From: an uncultured Clostridia bacterium
Lineage (GTDB): Bacteria > Bacillota > Clostridia > Christensenellales > Aristaeellaceae
Direction of reading: 5' to 3'
Length of the DNA stretch: 64,000 nucleotides
Assembly (NCBI GenBank): GCA_934667105.1
Contig: CAKULG010000007.1
Location: 56,529 to 120,528, forward strand
Below the pieces are notes generated by a model. It was not told the origin of the DNA. It did not search any database and saw only the letters and a program-made list of their open reading frames with translations. Shown here one piece after another: positions 7,245 to 15,909 of this stretch. Both the position numbers and the translations under genes were made by a program. Every line of letters begins with the position of its first letter. The stretch's first letter is position 1.

Positions 7245-8789
7245 ATGAAGAAAATTTTCTCCCTGCTGCTGGCGCTTTCTCTGCTGCTGAGCGGCTTCGC
7301 CGCCCTGGCGGAAGGCGCATACCCCGTAACGGAGGAGCCGATCACCGTGAAGGCGCTGGGCACGAATTCCGATCCCGCCGCTTTCGCAAAAAACGAAAGG
7401 AAAACCTGGAAGCTCCTGGCCGAAATTACCAACGTAAATTTTGAATTCACCGCCATCGACCCCGAGCAGCTACCCGTTTTCCTGGCGGCCGGGAATTGGC
7501 CCGATGTGTTCTGCGCGACGCTCACCGCCGCCCAACTGAACGATTACGGCATTCTGGGCAATCGATTCGTCAATTATCTGGATTACCTGGAATATATGCC
7601 CAATCTGAAAAAGACCATGGAGGAATACCCCATGGTGAAGAACGTAATGGTGAAATCCAACGGCGCCATGTACGAGCTGCCCCGGGTGGATAACGTGGCC
7701 ACCGCCTGCACGGCCCGGCTACATTTCCGCCAGGATGTGCTGGATCAGTACGGACTTTCTATGCCCGAAACGGTGGATGAATTCTATTCCGTGCTCAAAA
7801 CCATCTATGAAAAGACGGGCAAATCTCCCTTGGGGGATATGAGCGATTACGAGATGCAAATGCTCTTCCCTTCCTTCGGCCCGTATGTGCATTTTGATTT
7901 TGACGACGACGGCCAGGGAAAATTGGTGCACACCCGCACCTCTGAGCAATATCGCCGCTTCCTTTCCTTCATCCACAAGCTGTATGCGGAAAACCTGCTG
8001 CACCAGGAATACCTGACCATGGACGGCGCAACCCGCAGCGCGCTGGTTAAGAACGGGGATATCTGCTTTGGCACCAACTATTTCGGCAACCTCACCGCCG
8101 ATTGCTTTGCGGACGGCCAAATTCATTTGGGCACGCTGGCCCCGCTTAAATCCCAATGGAACGACGCGCCCCGGGTGTATAACGGCGAAGCGTTCCCGCA
8201 GCCCATCGGCTGGGCCATCAACGCTAAATCCGAGCACATTGTGGAAATCTGCAAGGCGCTGGATGTGGCCTACGCTACAGCCGAAGTGGTTCCCGGCACG
8301 GGCCTGTATAGCGCGGCCTTCTGGTATGGCCCTGAAAACGTGACCTGGGCCTGGATGGACGATGCGCATACGGAATATGATTACATCAATATTCCTTCCG
8401 ACATGGCGCCGCTGGAATATGCCCGGAAGGTCTATATATCCTGGACCGTGGGCCGGAACGACGTTTGGGGCAACGCTGTTTCCGCCTCGTTGAATAACTC
8501 GCATTACCGCCAACTGGGCTATATCGCCAATGTGAAGCCCTATACTGCGGAAACGCTGGTGCCCTTCAAGCTGCTGAATTTCACCGAGGACGAGCAGACC
8601 GTGCTGGACGATTACTATGTGAACATTACTACCTACATTTCCGAAATGCAGAGCAAATTTGTCGCCGGTGTGGAAAATATCGACGATGACGCCGCATGGG
8701 AAGCGTATTGCAAAACCGTTGCGGATATGCATATGGCGGAAGTGCTGGAGGTGTACCAGGCTTCTTACGACCGTTGGTTGGGAAAATAA
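7245..8789 (+). CDS. Extracellular solute-binding protein of the sugar transporter
   Basis: A 514-residue secreted binding protein of the large LipO-like family that accompanies LplB/YtcP permeases. The signal peptide (residues 1-22) ends GFAALAEG, a signal peptidase I site. There is no lipobox cysteine, so membrane anchoring by lipid is not predicted, which is odd for a monoderm importer. The ATG at 7245 follows a full AAGGAGGTG site. Position directly after the permeases makes it the substrate receptor. Two stem-loops follow the stop. Specificity cannot be read from sequence; oligosaccharides containing galactose are a contextual guess. Confidence 0.92.
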   Translation: MKKIFSLLLALSLLLSGFAALAEGAYPVTEEPITVKALGTNSDPAAFAKNERKTWKLLAEITNVNFEFTAIDPEQLPVFLAAGNWPDVFCATLTAAQLNDYGILGNRFVNYLDYLEYMPNLKKTMEEYPMVKNVMVKSNGAMYELPRVDNVATACTARLHFRQDVLDQYGLSMPETVDEFYSVLKTIYEKTGKSPLGDMSDYEMQMLFPSFGPYVHFDFDDDGQGKLVHTRTSEQYRRFLSFIHKLYAENLLHQEYLTMDGATRSALVKNGDICFGTNYFGNLTADCFADGQIHLGTLAPLKSQWNDAPRVYNGEAFPQPIGWAINAKSEHIVEICKALDVAYATAEVVPGTGLYSAAFWYGPENVTWAWMDDAHTEYDYINIPSDMAPLEYARKVYISWTVGRNDVWGNAVSASLNNSHYRQLGYIANVKPYTAETLVPFKLLNFTEDEQTVLDDYYVNITTYISEMQSKFVAGVENIDDDAAWEAYCKTVADMHMAEVLEVYQASYDRWLGK

Positions 8790-8844
8790 CGGCGTATTGA
8801 AAGCGCCCAATGGGACGGCGAGAAACGCCCTGCTGATTGCCGGC

Positions 8845-8873
8845 GGGGAGGCAAGCTGATCGCTTGCCTTCCC
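8845..8873. terminator. Stem-loop after the binding-protein gene
   Basis: GGGAGGCAAGC (8846-8856) pairs with GCTTGCCTTCCC (8862-8873) around a TGATC loop, with one bulged A. There is no clear U-tract. It may stabilise the 3' end of the transporter mRNA ahead of the terminator at 8900. Confidence 0.4.
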
Positions 8874-8899
8874 TTCCTTCCAGCGCAGTTTTCCCGAAA

Positions 8900-8937
8900 G
8901 GGGGACCCGCTCTTTGGAAGCAAAGAGCGGGTCCCCC
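8900..8937. terminator. Bidirectional terminator between transporter and alpha-galactosidase
   Basis: A perfect 17-base inverted repeat (8900-8916 with 8921-8937, arms starting GGGGGACCCGC) has a GAAG tetraloop. It sits between convergent genes and is followed by an AT-rich stretch on the plus side. Confidence 0.7.
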
Positions 8938-8954
8938 GCATTATATTTATTCTC

Positions 8955-11141
8955 TTATTTCGCCCGCAGGTAAAGCACCTGGCTGGCGGCGTCCTCCATC
9001 CGGCGGGCGTTGGGACCCTGGAATACGGGGCATAGGCCCACATGGCGCAGCACGCTGCCATGATACATCCGGCCGCCCTGATCCGTATACCACCGGGTTT
9101 CATCCACATCCCGCAGGCGGATCAGCACATTCTCGCTGTTGGCCTGGGCATAGCGGCGGAACATGCAAACCAGAATCTCTTCTTTCTTATCATCGGCGAA
9201 TTCCCAGGCGGCCAGATTGCCCTCAAAGGGGGAGCACAGGCGGGTAAAATTGCCCTGCTGGGTCAGATGGCGAATTTCCTTCACAAAGGCCACCTGCTCC
9301 CGCATCAGGGAAAGCTCCTCCTCGCTGAGCCGGGAAAGATCCAGCTCGTAGCCGAAATTGCCGCTCATGGCCACATGTCCGCGCATTTCCAGGCTGGTCA
9401 CGCGGCCTACCTGATGATTGGGCACGGCGCTGACGTGGGCCCCCATGGCGCTGGGCGGATAGGGCAGCGAGGTGCCGTACTGGATGAACAGGCGTTCCAC
9501 CGCGTCGGAATCATCGCTGGTCCAGGTCTGGGGCATATAATAGAGCATGCCCGCATCGAAACGGCCGCCGCCGCCGGAGCAGCTTTCAAACAACACCTGG
9601 GGGAAACGGGATACGATGGTTTCCAGCACCCGGTACAGCCCCAGCATGTAGCGATGGGAAACCTCGCCCTGCTGACAGGGGGGCAGGGCCGCGCTGCCGA
9701 TTTCGCTGAAATTGCGGTTCATATCCCATTTGACATATTCGATGTGGGCGGAGGAGAGCACGCCGCTGACGGCCTGAATCACATAATCCTGCACGTCCTC
9801 CCGGCTCATATCCAGAATCAGCTGCTGTCGCTGTTCATTGCGGAAACGCTGGGGAATATGCAGGCACCAGTCGGGGTGCGCCCGGTACAGGTCGGAATCC
9901 GGGGAGATCATTTCCGGCTCAAACCACAGGCCGAATTTCAGCCCCAGGGCGTTCATCCGATCGGCCAGGGCCTTCAGCCCGCCAGGCAGCTTTTCCTCGT
10001 TAACCGTCCAATCGCCCAGGGAACAATTATCGCTGTTGCGCTTGCCGAACCAGCCGTCGTCCAGCACGAACAGCTCCACCCCGATCTGGACGGCCTTTTG
10101 CGCGATGTTCAGCAGTTTTTCAGTGTTGAAATCGAAATAGGTGCCCTCCCAGTTGTTCACCAGCACAGGGCGCTCCCGGTCGCGCCAGAAGCCGCGGCAC
10201 AGGCGGGTGCGGAACATTTTATGGAAAATATGCGACATGCCCGAAAGCCCGTCCCCCGAATAGACCAGCGCCATTTCGGGCGTCTGGAATTGGCACCCGG
10301 GCTGAAGCAGCCAGGAGCAATCGTTCAGGCCGCCCACAAAGCGGGTGACGCCGTAAGCGTTTTGCTCCGCCTGCATACGGTGGCTGCCGCTGTAAACCAG
10401 GCAGAAGCCATAGCAATCCCCGGTAAATTCGGAAGCGCCCTTTTCCAGCAGCGCCGCGAAGGGATTATGCTCGTGGCCGCTGGCCCCCCGGCGGCTGCCG
10501 ATTTCCCGCACGCCGTGCATGGGGGGAATGCGTTCGGGGGAACGCTCCTTGGCCCACGCGCCGTGAAGATGCAAAAAATCATATTCGCCCCGCAGATGCA
10601 CGCAAGCGCTGGCAGGGTTTTCCAGCAGGATGGGGGAGGAACCCTCGTTTTCCAGCAGCACGCTCTGGGTCAGGGCGTGAAGCTCGTTCAGCAAGGTATA
10701 GCGCAGCGTGGCCCGCAAGCCCGTCACAGCGTCCTGCAAGCGGATGGAGAGGGTGTCCGCCTCCCGGTCGTCCTCCACATAGACGGCGGGCAGGCCGGAA
10801 AGCCGCGGCTTGCCGGGCAGAATGGCGCAGCCCGCATAATTCAGCACCGCGTGGCGCGCGCCGTCCGCCCCCGTGGCCGTCAGGGCGGGAACGCGGTAAT
10901 CGCCGCGGCCCTGGGCGGGATAGGCATAGGAATTGCGCTGGGCGTAGCCGTCGAAGGAGGGGCAGCCCAGGCTTATATCATTCAAATAGGAAAGATCGGC
11001 GCTTTGCAGGGCGGCGCCCCAATAGGCCTGCACCAGGGATTCCGTGCCGTCCGGCTCCTTCACCGCCTGAAGGATCAGGCTGAATTGCGATCCGTCCGTC
11101 AAATGAAAGGTTTTTGCGCTTTCGTCATAATGAATGGGCAT
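8955..11141 (-). CDS. Alpha-galactosidase, glycoside hydrolase family 36
   Basis: A 728-residue retaining exo-alpha-galactosidase for melibiose, raffinose-type sugars or galactomannan side chains. The N-terminal beta-sandwich (about 1-330) is followed by a TIM barrel. The catalytic nucleophile lies in VKWDMNRN (Asp near 472), and the acid/base lies in the segment ESCSGGGGRFD to QTWTSDDSD (about 525-545). All hallmark GH36 motifs are intact. There is no signal peptide, so it acts in the cytoplasm on imported oligosaccharide. The start at 11141 follows GGAGGAG. It converges on the ABC transporter but has its own consensus-like promoter. Confidence 0.95.
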   Translation of the reverse strand: MPIHYDESAKTFHLTDGSQFSLILQAVKEPDGTESLVQAYWGAALQSADLSYLNDISLGCPSFDGYAQRNSYAYPAQGRGDYRVPALTATGADGARHAVLNYAGCAILPGKPRLSGLPAVYVEDDREADTLSIRLQDAVTGLRATLRYTLLNELHALTQSVLLENEGSSPILLENPASACVHLRGEYDFLHLHGAWAKERSPERIPPMHGVREIGSRRGASGHEHNPFAALLEKGASEFTGDCYGFCLVYSGSHRMQAEQNAYGVTRFVGGLNDCSWLLQPGCQFQTPEMALVYSGDGLSGMSHIFHKMFRTRLCRGFWRDRERPVLVNNWEGTYFDFNTEKLLNIAQKAVQIGVELFVLDDGWFGKRNSDNCSLGDWTVNEEKLPGGLKALADRMNALGLKFGLWFEPEMISPDSDLYRAHPDWCLHIPQRFRNEQRQQLILDMSREDVQDYVIQAVSGVLSSAHIEYVKWDMNRNFSEIGSAALPPCQQGEVSHRYMLGLYRVLETIVSRFPQVLFESCSGGGGRFDAGMLYYMPQTWTSDDSDAVERLFIQYGTSLPYPPSAMGAHVSAVPNHQVGRVTSLEMRGHVAMSGNFGYELDLSRLSEEELSLMREQVAFVKEIRHLTQQGNFTRLCSPFEGNLAAWEFADDKKEEILVCMFRRYAQANSENVLIRLRDVDETRWYTDQGGRMYHGSVLRHVGLCPVFQGPNARRMEDAASQVLYLRAK

Positions 11142-11189
11142 GCATGCTCCTCCGTTCGTTTTTGATGATAAAAGTCTTTCGCTGCTTTC

Positions 11190-11218
11190 ATTATACAGGA
11201 AGGCCGGAAATCTGTAAA
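11190..11218 (-). promoter_or_regulatory. Promoter of the alpha-galactosidase gene
   Basis: On the minus strand TTTACA (11213-11218), a 17-base spacer and TATAAT (11190-11195) are present. This is a near-consensus sigma-A promoter about 49 bases upstream of the start codon. Confidence 0.75.
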
Positions 11219-11270
11219 GCGTGCGGCCAAAAGAAATGGCGGAATCCCGCGGAAAAATGCTTTTTTGGCC

Positions 11271-11299
11271 TTGACAAAAGGGAGAAAAATGGGTATTAT
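11271..11299 (+). promoter_or_regulatory. Promoter of rplM-rpsI
   Basis: TTGACA (11271-11276), 17 bases, then TATTAT (11294-11299): a strong sigma-A promoter with a perfect -35, as expected for ribosomal protein genes. Confidence 0.85.
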
Positions 11300-11305
11300 A
11301 TTTGT

Positions 11306-11398
11306 TGCATCAATAGACTCCGCTAGCCCCGGGTGCTATTGTGTTCATCGCCTGAGCGTGCGACCATCACGGGAAGGCACAACAAGAGTATACCTTTC
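11306..11398 (+). promoter_or_regulatory. Structured 5' leader of rplM (possible L13 autoregulatory leader)
   Basis: About 110 transcribed bases precede rplM. CAATAG (11311-11316) can pair with CTATTG (11336-11341), and the overlapping TTGTG (11339-11343) with CACAA (11378-11382), giving mutually exclusive stems. L13 leaders that bind the ribosomal protein are known in Firmicutes. I cannot show that this is a member of that family. Confidence 0.4.
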
Positions 11399-11413
11399 AA
11401 GGAGGAAATTCAC

Positions 11414-11848
11414 TTGAATACCTTTATGGCAAATGCGCAGAATATCGAGCGCAAGTGGTATGTCGTTGATGCGAACGGCATGGTGCTTGGTCGGCTGGCC
11501 AGCCAGGTTGCCAACATCCTGCGCGGCAAGAACAAGCCCATCTATACTCCCCATGTGGATACCGGCGATCATGTGATCATTATCAACGCTTCCAAAATCG
11601 TTTTGACCGGCAAAAAGCTGGATCAGAAGATTTATTATCATCATTCCGGTTATGCCGGCGGCCTGAAGGAAACCAAATACCGCAAGCTGATTGCTGAAAA
11701 GCCTGAGTTCGCGGTGCGTCATGCCATCGTGGGCATGCTGCCCAAGGGCCCCTTGGGCCGTCAGATGGCCACCAAGCTGCGGATCTATGCCGGCCCCGAG
11801 CATGACCAGGCCGCGCAAAAGCCCGAAAAGCTGGAACTCATCAAGTAA
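11414..11848 (+). CDS. rplM: 50S ribosomal protein L13
   Basis: Ribosomal protein L13, 144 residues, a normal length for bacterial L13. It assembles early in the large subunit. Recognisable segments are ERKWYVVDANGMVLGRLAS near the start and MLPKGPLGRQMATKLRIYAGPEH near the end. The start is an unusual TTG at 11414, supported by AAGGAGG at 11399-11405 and by the conserved N-terminus (L/M)NTFMAN. Starting at the ATG three codons later would leave a poorly spaced ribosome-binding site. The gene is followed after 23 bases by rpsI, the standard rplM-rpsI operon. Confidence 0.96.
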   Translation: MNTFMANAQNIERKWYVVDANGMVLGRLASQVANILRGKNKPIYTPHVDTGDHVIIINASKIVLTGKKLDQKIYYHHSGYAGGLKETKYRKLIAEKPEFAVRHAIVGMLPKGPLGRQMATKLRIYAGPEHDQAAQKPEKLELIK

Positions 11849-11871
11849 GCTGAGCGGAAGGAGCAATAAAA

Positions 11872-12261
11872 ATGGCTACTGATTTCAATGCCGTTGGCCG
11901 CCGCAAGTCCGCGGTTGCCCGCGTCCGGCTTGTGCCCGGCGAAGGCAAGATTATGATTAACAAGCGCGATATCGACGATTACTTCGGCCTGGAAACGCTG
12001 AAGATGACCGTCCGTCAGCCCCTCGTTCTCACCAACGTGGGCGGCAGCTTCGATGTGATGGTGAACGTTCGCGGCGGCGGCCTGTCCGGCCAGGCTGGCG
12101 CGATCCGTCACGGCATCAGCCGCGCGCTGTGCAAGGTGAATCCCGAGCTGCGCGCCGCCTTGAAGAAGGCTGGCTTCCTCACCCGCGATCCTCGTATGAA
12201 GGAGCGCAAGAAGTACGGCCTGAAGGCTGCCCGTCGTGCGCCCCAGTTCAGCAAGCGCTGA
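11872..12261 (+). CDS. rpsI: 30S ribosomal protein S9
   Basis: S9, 129 residues, part of the 30S head. Its basic C-terminal tail, ending APQFSKR, reaches toward the P-site tRNA. The VGRRKSAVARVRLVPGEGKI opening and GGGLSGQAGAIRHGISRAL core are family hallmarks. The AAGGAG site precedes the ATG at 11872. Second gene of the rplM operon, closed by a stem-loop terminator. Confidence 0.97.
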   Translation: MATDFNAVGRRKSAVARVRLVPGEGKIMINKRDIDDYFGLETLKMTVRQPLVLTNVGGSFDVMVNVRGGGLSGQAGAIRHGISRALCKVNPELRAALKKAGFLTRDPRMKERKKYGLKAARRAPQFSKR

Positions 12262-12276
12262 GCTTGCTTGGCTTTC

Positions 12277-12315
12277 AAACCCATGGCTGTACTCACAGCC
12301 GTGGGTTTTCATTTT
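12277..12315 (+). terminator. Rho-independent terminator of rplM-rpsI
   Basis: AAACCCATGGCTGT (12277-12290) pairs with ACAGCCGTGGGTTT (12295-12308) around ACTC, with one mismatch, and is followed by TCATTTT. About 195 further bases up to 12510 contain no recognisable gene. Confidence 0.75.
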
Positions 12316-12510
12316 ATGCGTTTGTTCGCTGCATTCGCTATTCCGGCGATATGCTTGGGCTATTGGCTAAAGCAAAACGCAGATTCAGAAAACAATTGCT
12401 GGTTTTCAGGAAAAATCCATCCAGGCTGCGAAAATCACACAGAAGGTAGCATCGCTAAATCCGCTATCCCCGGCAAAAGGATAAACACCATGCGATAAGG
12501 AGCACCCCCT

Positions 12511-13395
12511 ATGCGTTCTATGCGCCCAGATAAGGATATTTGCGTTCAGAAGATCGGCATTCCTTCCGGCAAACGGCGAATCCCGGCGCTGGTGCTTTCG
12601 CCCCAGGAAGTGCCCCAGCAGGCTACGGGAATTCTGTGGATTCACGGCGGCGGCTACATTACAGGGATGAAAGAAATGGTGCATATGTCCCGGGCGGTGA
12701 ACCTGGTGAAGCAGTTCGGCGCGGTGGTGATTTCGCCGGGATACCGGCTGGCGCCGCTTGCGCCGTTTCCCGCGGCGCTGGATGATTGCTATGCCGCGCT
12801 GCTTTTTTTAAGAAAACACGCCGGGAAATTGGGCGTTCGAGAAGATCAGCTGATGGTGGGCGGTGAGAGCGCGGGCGGCGGTCTGTGCGCCGCAGTCTGC
12901 ATGAAAGCCCGTGATACAGGCGCGGCGCATGTCGCGTTCCAAATGCCGCTCTATCCCATGCTGGACGACCGAGACACGGAAAGCTCCCGCAATAACCGCG
13001 GACGGGTGTGGAACACCCGAAAAAATCACCTGGCATGGCGCTGCTATCTGCGGGGGCAGGACAGGAAGAATTTGCCGCCCTATGCCGCCCCCGCCCGTCT
13101 GACGAATTTCGATGGTCTGCCGCCCGCATATACCTTTGTGGGCGATGACGAGCCCTTTTATGCGGAGACGGTTCGCTATATCGAGCGGCTCAATGCCTGC
13201 GGCATTCCGGCTGCCGTGGATGTGTATCCTTCCAATATGCACGCCTTTGATATGCTGCGGCCAGAGGATCCCATGAGCCGGGAGGCCGTCCGCCGGTTTC
13301 AGGAGCGGTTTGCTTACGCGCAGGCGCATTACTTCGCGCCGCAAGGGCACGACGGGGGAAATGGCCAAGCGCCGGAAGAAACACAAAATTTATAG
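12511..13395 (+). CDS. Alpha/beta-hydrolase, hormone-sensitive-lipase (esterase) family
   Basis: A 294-residue serine esterase. The oxyanion motif HGGG is at residues 45-48, the nucleophile elbow GESAGG at 118-123 (Ser120), the probable acid in VGDDEPFYAE and the catalytic His in SNMHAFDML. It has no signal peptide, so it is cytoplasmic. The ATG at 12511 has AAGGAG. It stands alone between two terminators. Family members hydrolyse short acyl esters; the substrate is unknown. The pairing of such hydrolases with the acyltransferase/zinc-ribbon genes seen at 21-23 kb is only a distant contextual hint. Confidence 0.9.
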   Translation: MRSMRPDKDICVQKIGIPSGKRRIPALVLSPQEVPQQATGILWIHGGGYITGMKEMVHMSRAVNLVKQFGAVVISPGYRLAPLAPFPAALDDCYAALLFLRKHAGKLGVREDQLMVGGESAGGGLCAAVCMKARDTGAAHVAFQMPLYPMLDDRDTESSRNNRGRVWNTRKNHLAWRCYLRGQDRKNLPPYAAPARLTNFDGLPPAYTFVGDDEPFYAETVRYIERLNACGIPAAVDVYPSNMHAFDMLRPEDPMSREAVRRFQERFAYAQAHYFAPQGHDGGNGQAPEETQNL

Positions 13396-13437
13396 AACGG
13401 CGCGCCGCATTTTCGTTGAGTCGGCGCGTTTGCGAAG

Positions 13438-13471
13438 GCGGCGCGGCAGAAAAAAGCCGTGCCGCTTTTTT
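13438..13471 (+). terminator. Rho-independent terminator of the esterase gene
   Basis: GCGGCGCGGC (13438-13447) pairs with GCCGTGCCGC (13456-13465, one G-U pair) around an A-rich loop, followed by six T. It separates the esterase from the sigma-factor operon. Confidence 0.85.
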
Positions 13472-13557
13472 CAGGCGCTGTACGTCGGCGAAATATTTTT
13501 AAACAAACGAATGGTTTTGCAAGGAGCGCTCGTCAAATAAGCGAAGGGGGTGATGAG

Positions 13558-14085
13558 ATGCGTATGTTTCGCCCGGAAGCGCCTGACGCGCGGCGAGAGC
13601 AGGAGCTGATGCTGCTGATGGAGCAGAACAAAACGCGGCTGATGCGCATGGCGTATATGTATCTGGGCGACCAGGCAATGGCCGAGGAGGCCGTGCAGGA
13701 TACGTTTCTGAAGGCCTACGCGCATCTCGATCGCTTTCGGGGCGATTCCCGGTCGGAAACCTGGCTGACGCGCATCGCCATCAACACCTGCAAGGATATG
13801 CGGCGCACCGCGTGGTTCAGAAATCGAAGAAACACCGCCACGCTGGACGCCGTTCCCGAGCGGGGCATGGAGGACGCTTATCCGGATCGCACGGTGCTTC
13901 GCGCCGTTATGGCATTGCCCGATAAGGATAAGCAGGTGATCCTGCTGCGGTATTATCAGGATATGACCGTGTCCGAGGTTGCCCGCGCGCTGGCCATTTC
14001 CGTCCCCTGCGCGGCTTCCCGGCTGAACCGCGCCAAAGAACGCCTGCGCGGCATGCTGAAAGGATGGGTTTTCGATGAGGAATGA
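13558..14085 (+). CDS. ECF-type sigma-70 family RNA polymerase sigma factor
   Basis: A 175-residue sigma factor with only regions 2 and 4. Region 2 (about 20-85) includes YLGDQAMAEEAVQDTFLKAYAH and RSETWLTRIAIN. Region 4 (about 115-165) includes LPDKDKQVILLRYYQDMTVSEVARAL, the -35-reading helix-turn-helix. The ATG at 13558 follows AAGGGGGTGATG. The last 11 bases overlap the next gene, so the sigma factor and its membrane partner are translationally coupled, the usual sigma/anti-sigma arrangement. It probably directs its own operon. Confidence 0.93.
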   Translation: MRMFRPEAPDARREQELMLLMEQNKTRLMRMAYMYLGDQAMAEEAVQDTFLKAYAHLDRFRGDSRSETWLTRIAINTCKDMRRTAWFRNRRNTATLDAVPERGMEDAYPDRTVLRAVMALPDKDKQVILLRYYQDMTVSEVARALAISVPCAASRLNRAKERLRGMLKGWVFDEE

Positions 14086-15871
14086 TCTTCGCGCCCAATT
14101 GAATGCCGCCTTGCGGGATGTGGATTGGCACGGCGAAGCCCAGGTGCTGCGGATAATTCGTCAGGGCCGGGAGCGGAAGCGCGTTTTTCGCGGCGCGCCG
14201 CTTCGGGCGTTTGTTCTGGCCCTGGCGTTGCTGCTGGCGCTGGCCGCCGCCGCCGTGGCGCTGACGCTACATTTTTCCGGGCGGTTGGACGCGCGGCTGC
14301 TCGCCCGGCAGGCGGTTATGGAAAAATACGGCCTGACGGAGGAAATGCTGGATTTATTCGCCTATACTCCGGCAGAGGAGGGAACGGACGGGACGGCGCG
14401 CTTTGCTGCGACGGGGGAATATTACGAGCAGCTGGGCGTTTACACCGTGCGCCGCGCGGCGGCGGGAGGCCTGGAAACCGCCTGGAGCCACGACGGCGCG
14501 GACGCGGCGCTGCTTACCTCCGGCAGTTTGGCCTCCTCGGCATGGGGCGCAAAGCAGCTGGAACGCATTCTTGCGCTGTATCGGGAACGAACTGCCAATT
14601 GGACGACTGCGCTAAACCCTGCCGGGCTCACCCTGGAAGAGCGCGCGGCCCTGGACGCGCCGCTGCTGGAAATTCAGGAAGCGGGGATGCTGATTCATAT
14701 CGCTCCCGGAGAGGGCGATCTATCCCCATCGGAGGCGGAAACGATTGCCCGCCGGACGATTGCGGAGCGCTACGGCGTTTCCCTGGAAGCCCTGTCCGCC
14801 CATTCGGCGCGGATTGATTTCTTCCTGTACGGCGGCGCGAACCGCCGGGAATATCGCGTTGACTTGGACGGCTATGTCGTCTATATCGTTTCACCGTCCG
14901 GGGCGGTTGCTTATTGCCGATGGATGATTTCGGCAAAGGATCGAACGCTGCCCGCAGGGGATCTGAGCCGCTATCCCGTCGCGGCGGAGGAATTCATCGC
15001 CTCCGGCGCGTTTGAAAGCCTGGAAGCGGAGGAAAAGGCTGCCGTGACGCGGCGCTATAAGGAAGCGGGTCTGTCCGCGCTTTTGCCGCGCAGCGATTAC
15101 GCTTCGCCCCAGGCGGAGGACCTGTGGGAGGGGGAGGCGCGCGGCGTCGCGGCGAAGGCGCTGGAAGCGGCTTACGGCCTGCCGGAGGGATGGAAAGCAC
15201 TGTTTAAAAGCCGTATCGCGCTGGTGACGCAGGGAAGCCGCCGGGTGTGGATGGTTGAATACATACCCTATGAATTGGAAAACTGGCATTGGCGCGATTT
15301 TGAAAAGCTGGGCGTTTATACCGTCGCGCTGGACGCGGAAGGGGGCGATGTGATCGCTTGCGATTGGTCGCTGCAGGATGCGCCCGCCGGAGATTATACG
15401 GAGCATAATTTCGCCGAGGCTCCCGCCTACGACGGCGCAATGATTCCCTGGGTGCAGGCGCTGCTGGCCGATTTGCAGAAGATTTTAGCGCAGTATCCGG
15501 AGCAGGCCAATCTGTCCGAAATGTCGCTGGCGGATCGAGGGGCGTATTCTGCCCGGATGCGGGCGGCCGGATATTCCGCCGTCCAATATCCCGATTTGGT
15601 TCCCGGCGCGCAGGATATGCTCCAGGACGAAGCCGCCGCGCTGGCCTGGGACGCGCTGAACGCCCTGTATGATTTGAGCGCTTCCTCGCTCCGGCGGGGG
15701 GATTTTGATCAGGAAGGGCTCATTATGGCTTCGCTTTCCGATGGAACGTGGATGCGTGTGTGGAATATCGTTTATACGGACGACATGGATGTATTCACCG
15801 TGCATGTGAACGCCGAAACCGGCGAGATCGAAAATATCTGGCACGAAAGCCCTGCCTTTGGCAACGGCTGA
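14075..15871 (+). CDS. Membrane-anchored PepSY-like repeat protein, probable anti-sigma factor
   Basis: A 598-residue type II membrane protein. A short basic cytoplasmic segment (about 1-44) precedes one transmembrane helix (about 45-66, ALALLLALAAAAVALTL) and a roughly 530-residue extracellular part. That part holds about four degenerate repeats of the form Ala-rich helix, YG(L/V), then a strand ending in tyrosine-valine and D-A-E-T/G-G (for example near 225-285, 355-440 and 520-590), like PepSY/YcdB domains. No zinc anti-sigma motif (HxxxCxxC) is visible. Gene overlap with the sigma factor suggests it sequesters it. The large sensor part is far longer than in ordinary anti-sigma factors. 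Function is inferred from context. Confidence 0.72.
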   Translation: MRNDLRAQLNAALRDVDWHGEAQVLRIIRQGRERKRVFRGAPLRAFVLALALLLALAAAAVALTLHFSGRLDARLLARQAVMEKYGLTEEMLDLFAYTPAEEGTDGTARFAATGEYYEQLGVYTVRRAAAGGLETAWSHDGADAALLTSGSLASSAWGAKQLERILALYRERTANWTTALNPAGLTLEERAALDAPLLEIQEAGMLIHIAPGEGDLSPSEAETIARRTIAERYGVSLEALSAHSARIDFFLYGGANRREYRVDLDGYVVYIVSPSGAVAYCRWMISAKDRTLPAGDLSRYPVAAEEFIASGAFESLEAEEKAAVTRRYKEAGLSALLPRSDYASPQAEDLWEGEARGVAAKALEAAYGLPEGWKALFKSRIALVTQGSRRVWMVEYIPYELENWHWRDFEKLGVYTVALDAEGGDVIACDWSLQDAPAGDYTEHNFAEAPAYDGAMIPWVQALLADLQKILAQYPEQANLSEMSLADRGAYSARMRAAGYSAVQYPDLVPGAQDMLQDEAAALAWDALNALYDLSASSLRRGDFDQEGLIMASLSDGTWMRVWNIVYTDDMDVFTVHVNAETGEIENIWHESPAFGNG

Positions 15872-15909
15872 CGCAATATAAAAAAACAGAAGAATCAGGA
15901 GGAAAAATC

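Noticed and set aside
12316..12510. tRNA or small RNA between rpsI and the esterase
   Set aside because: No cloverleaf, T-loop sequence or promoter was found; the stretch looks like plain spacer.
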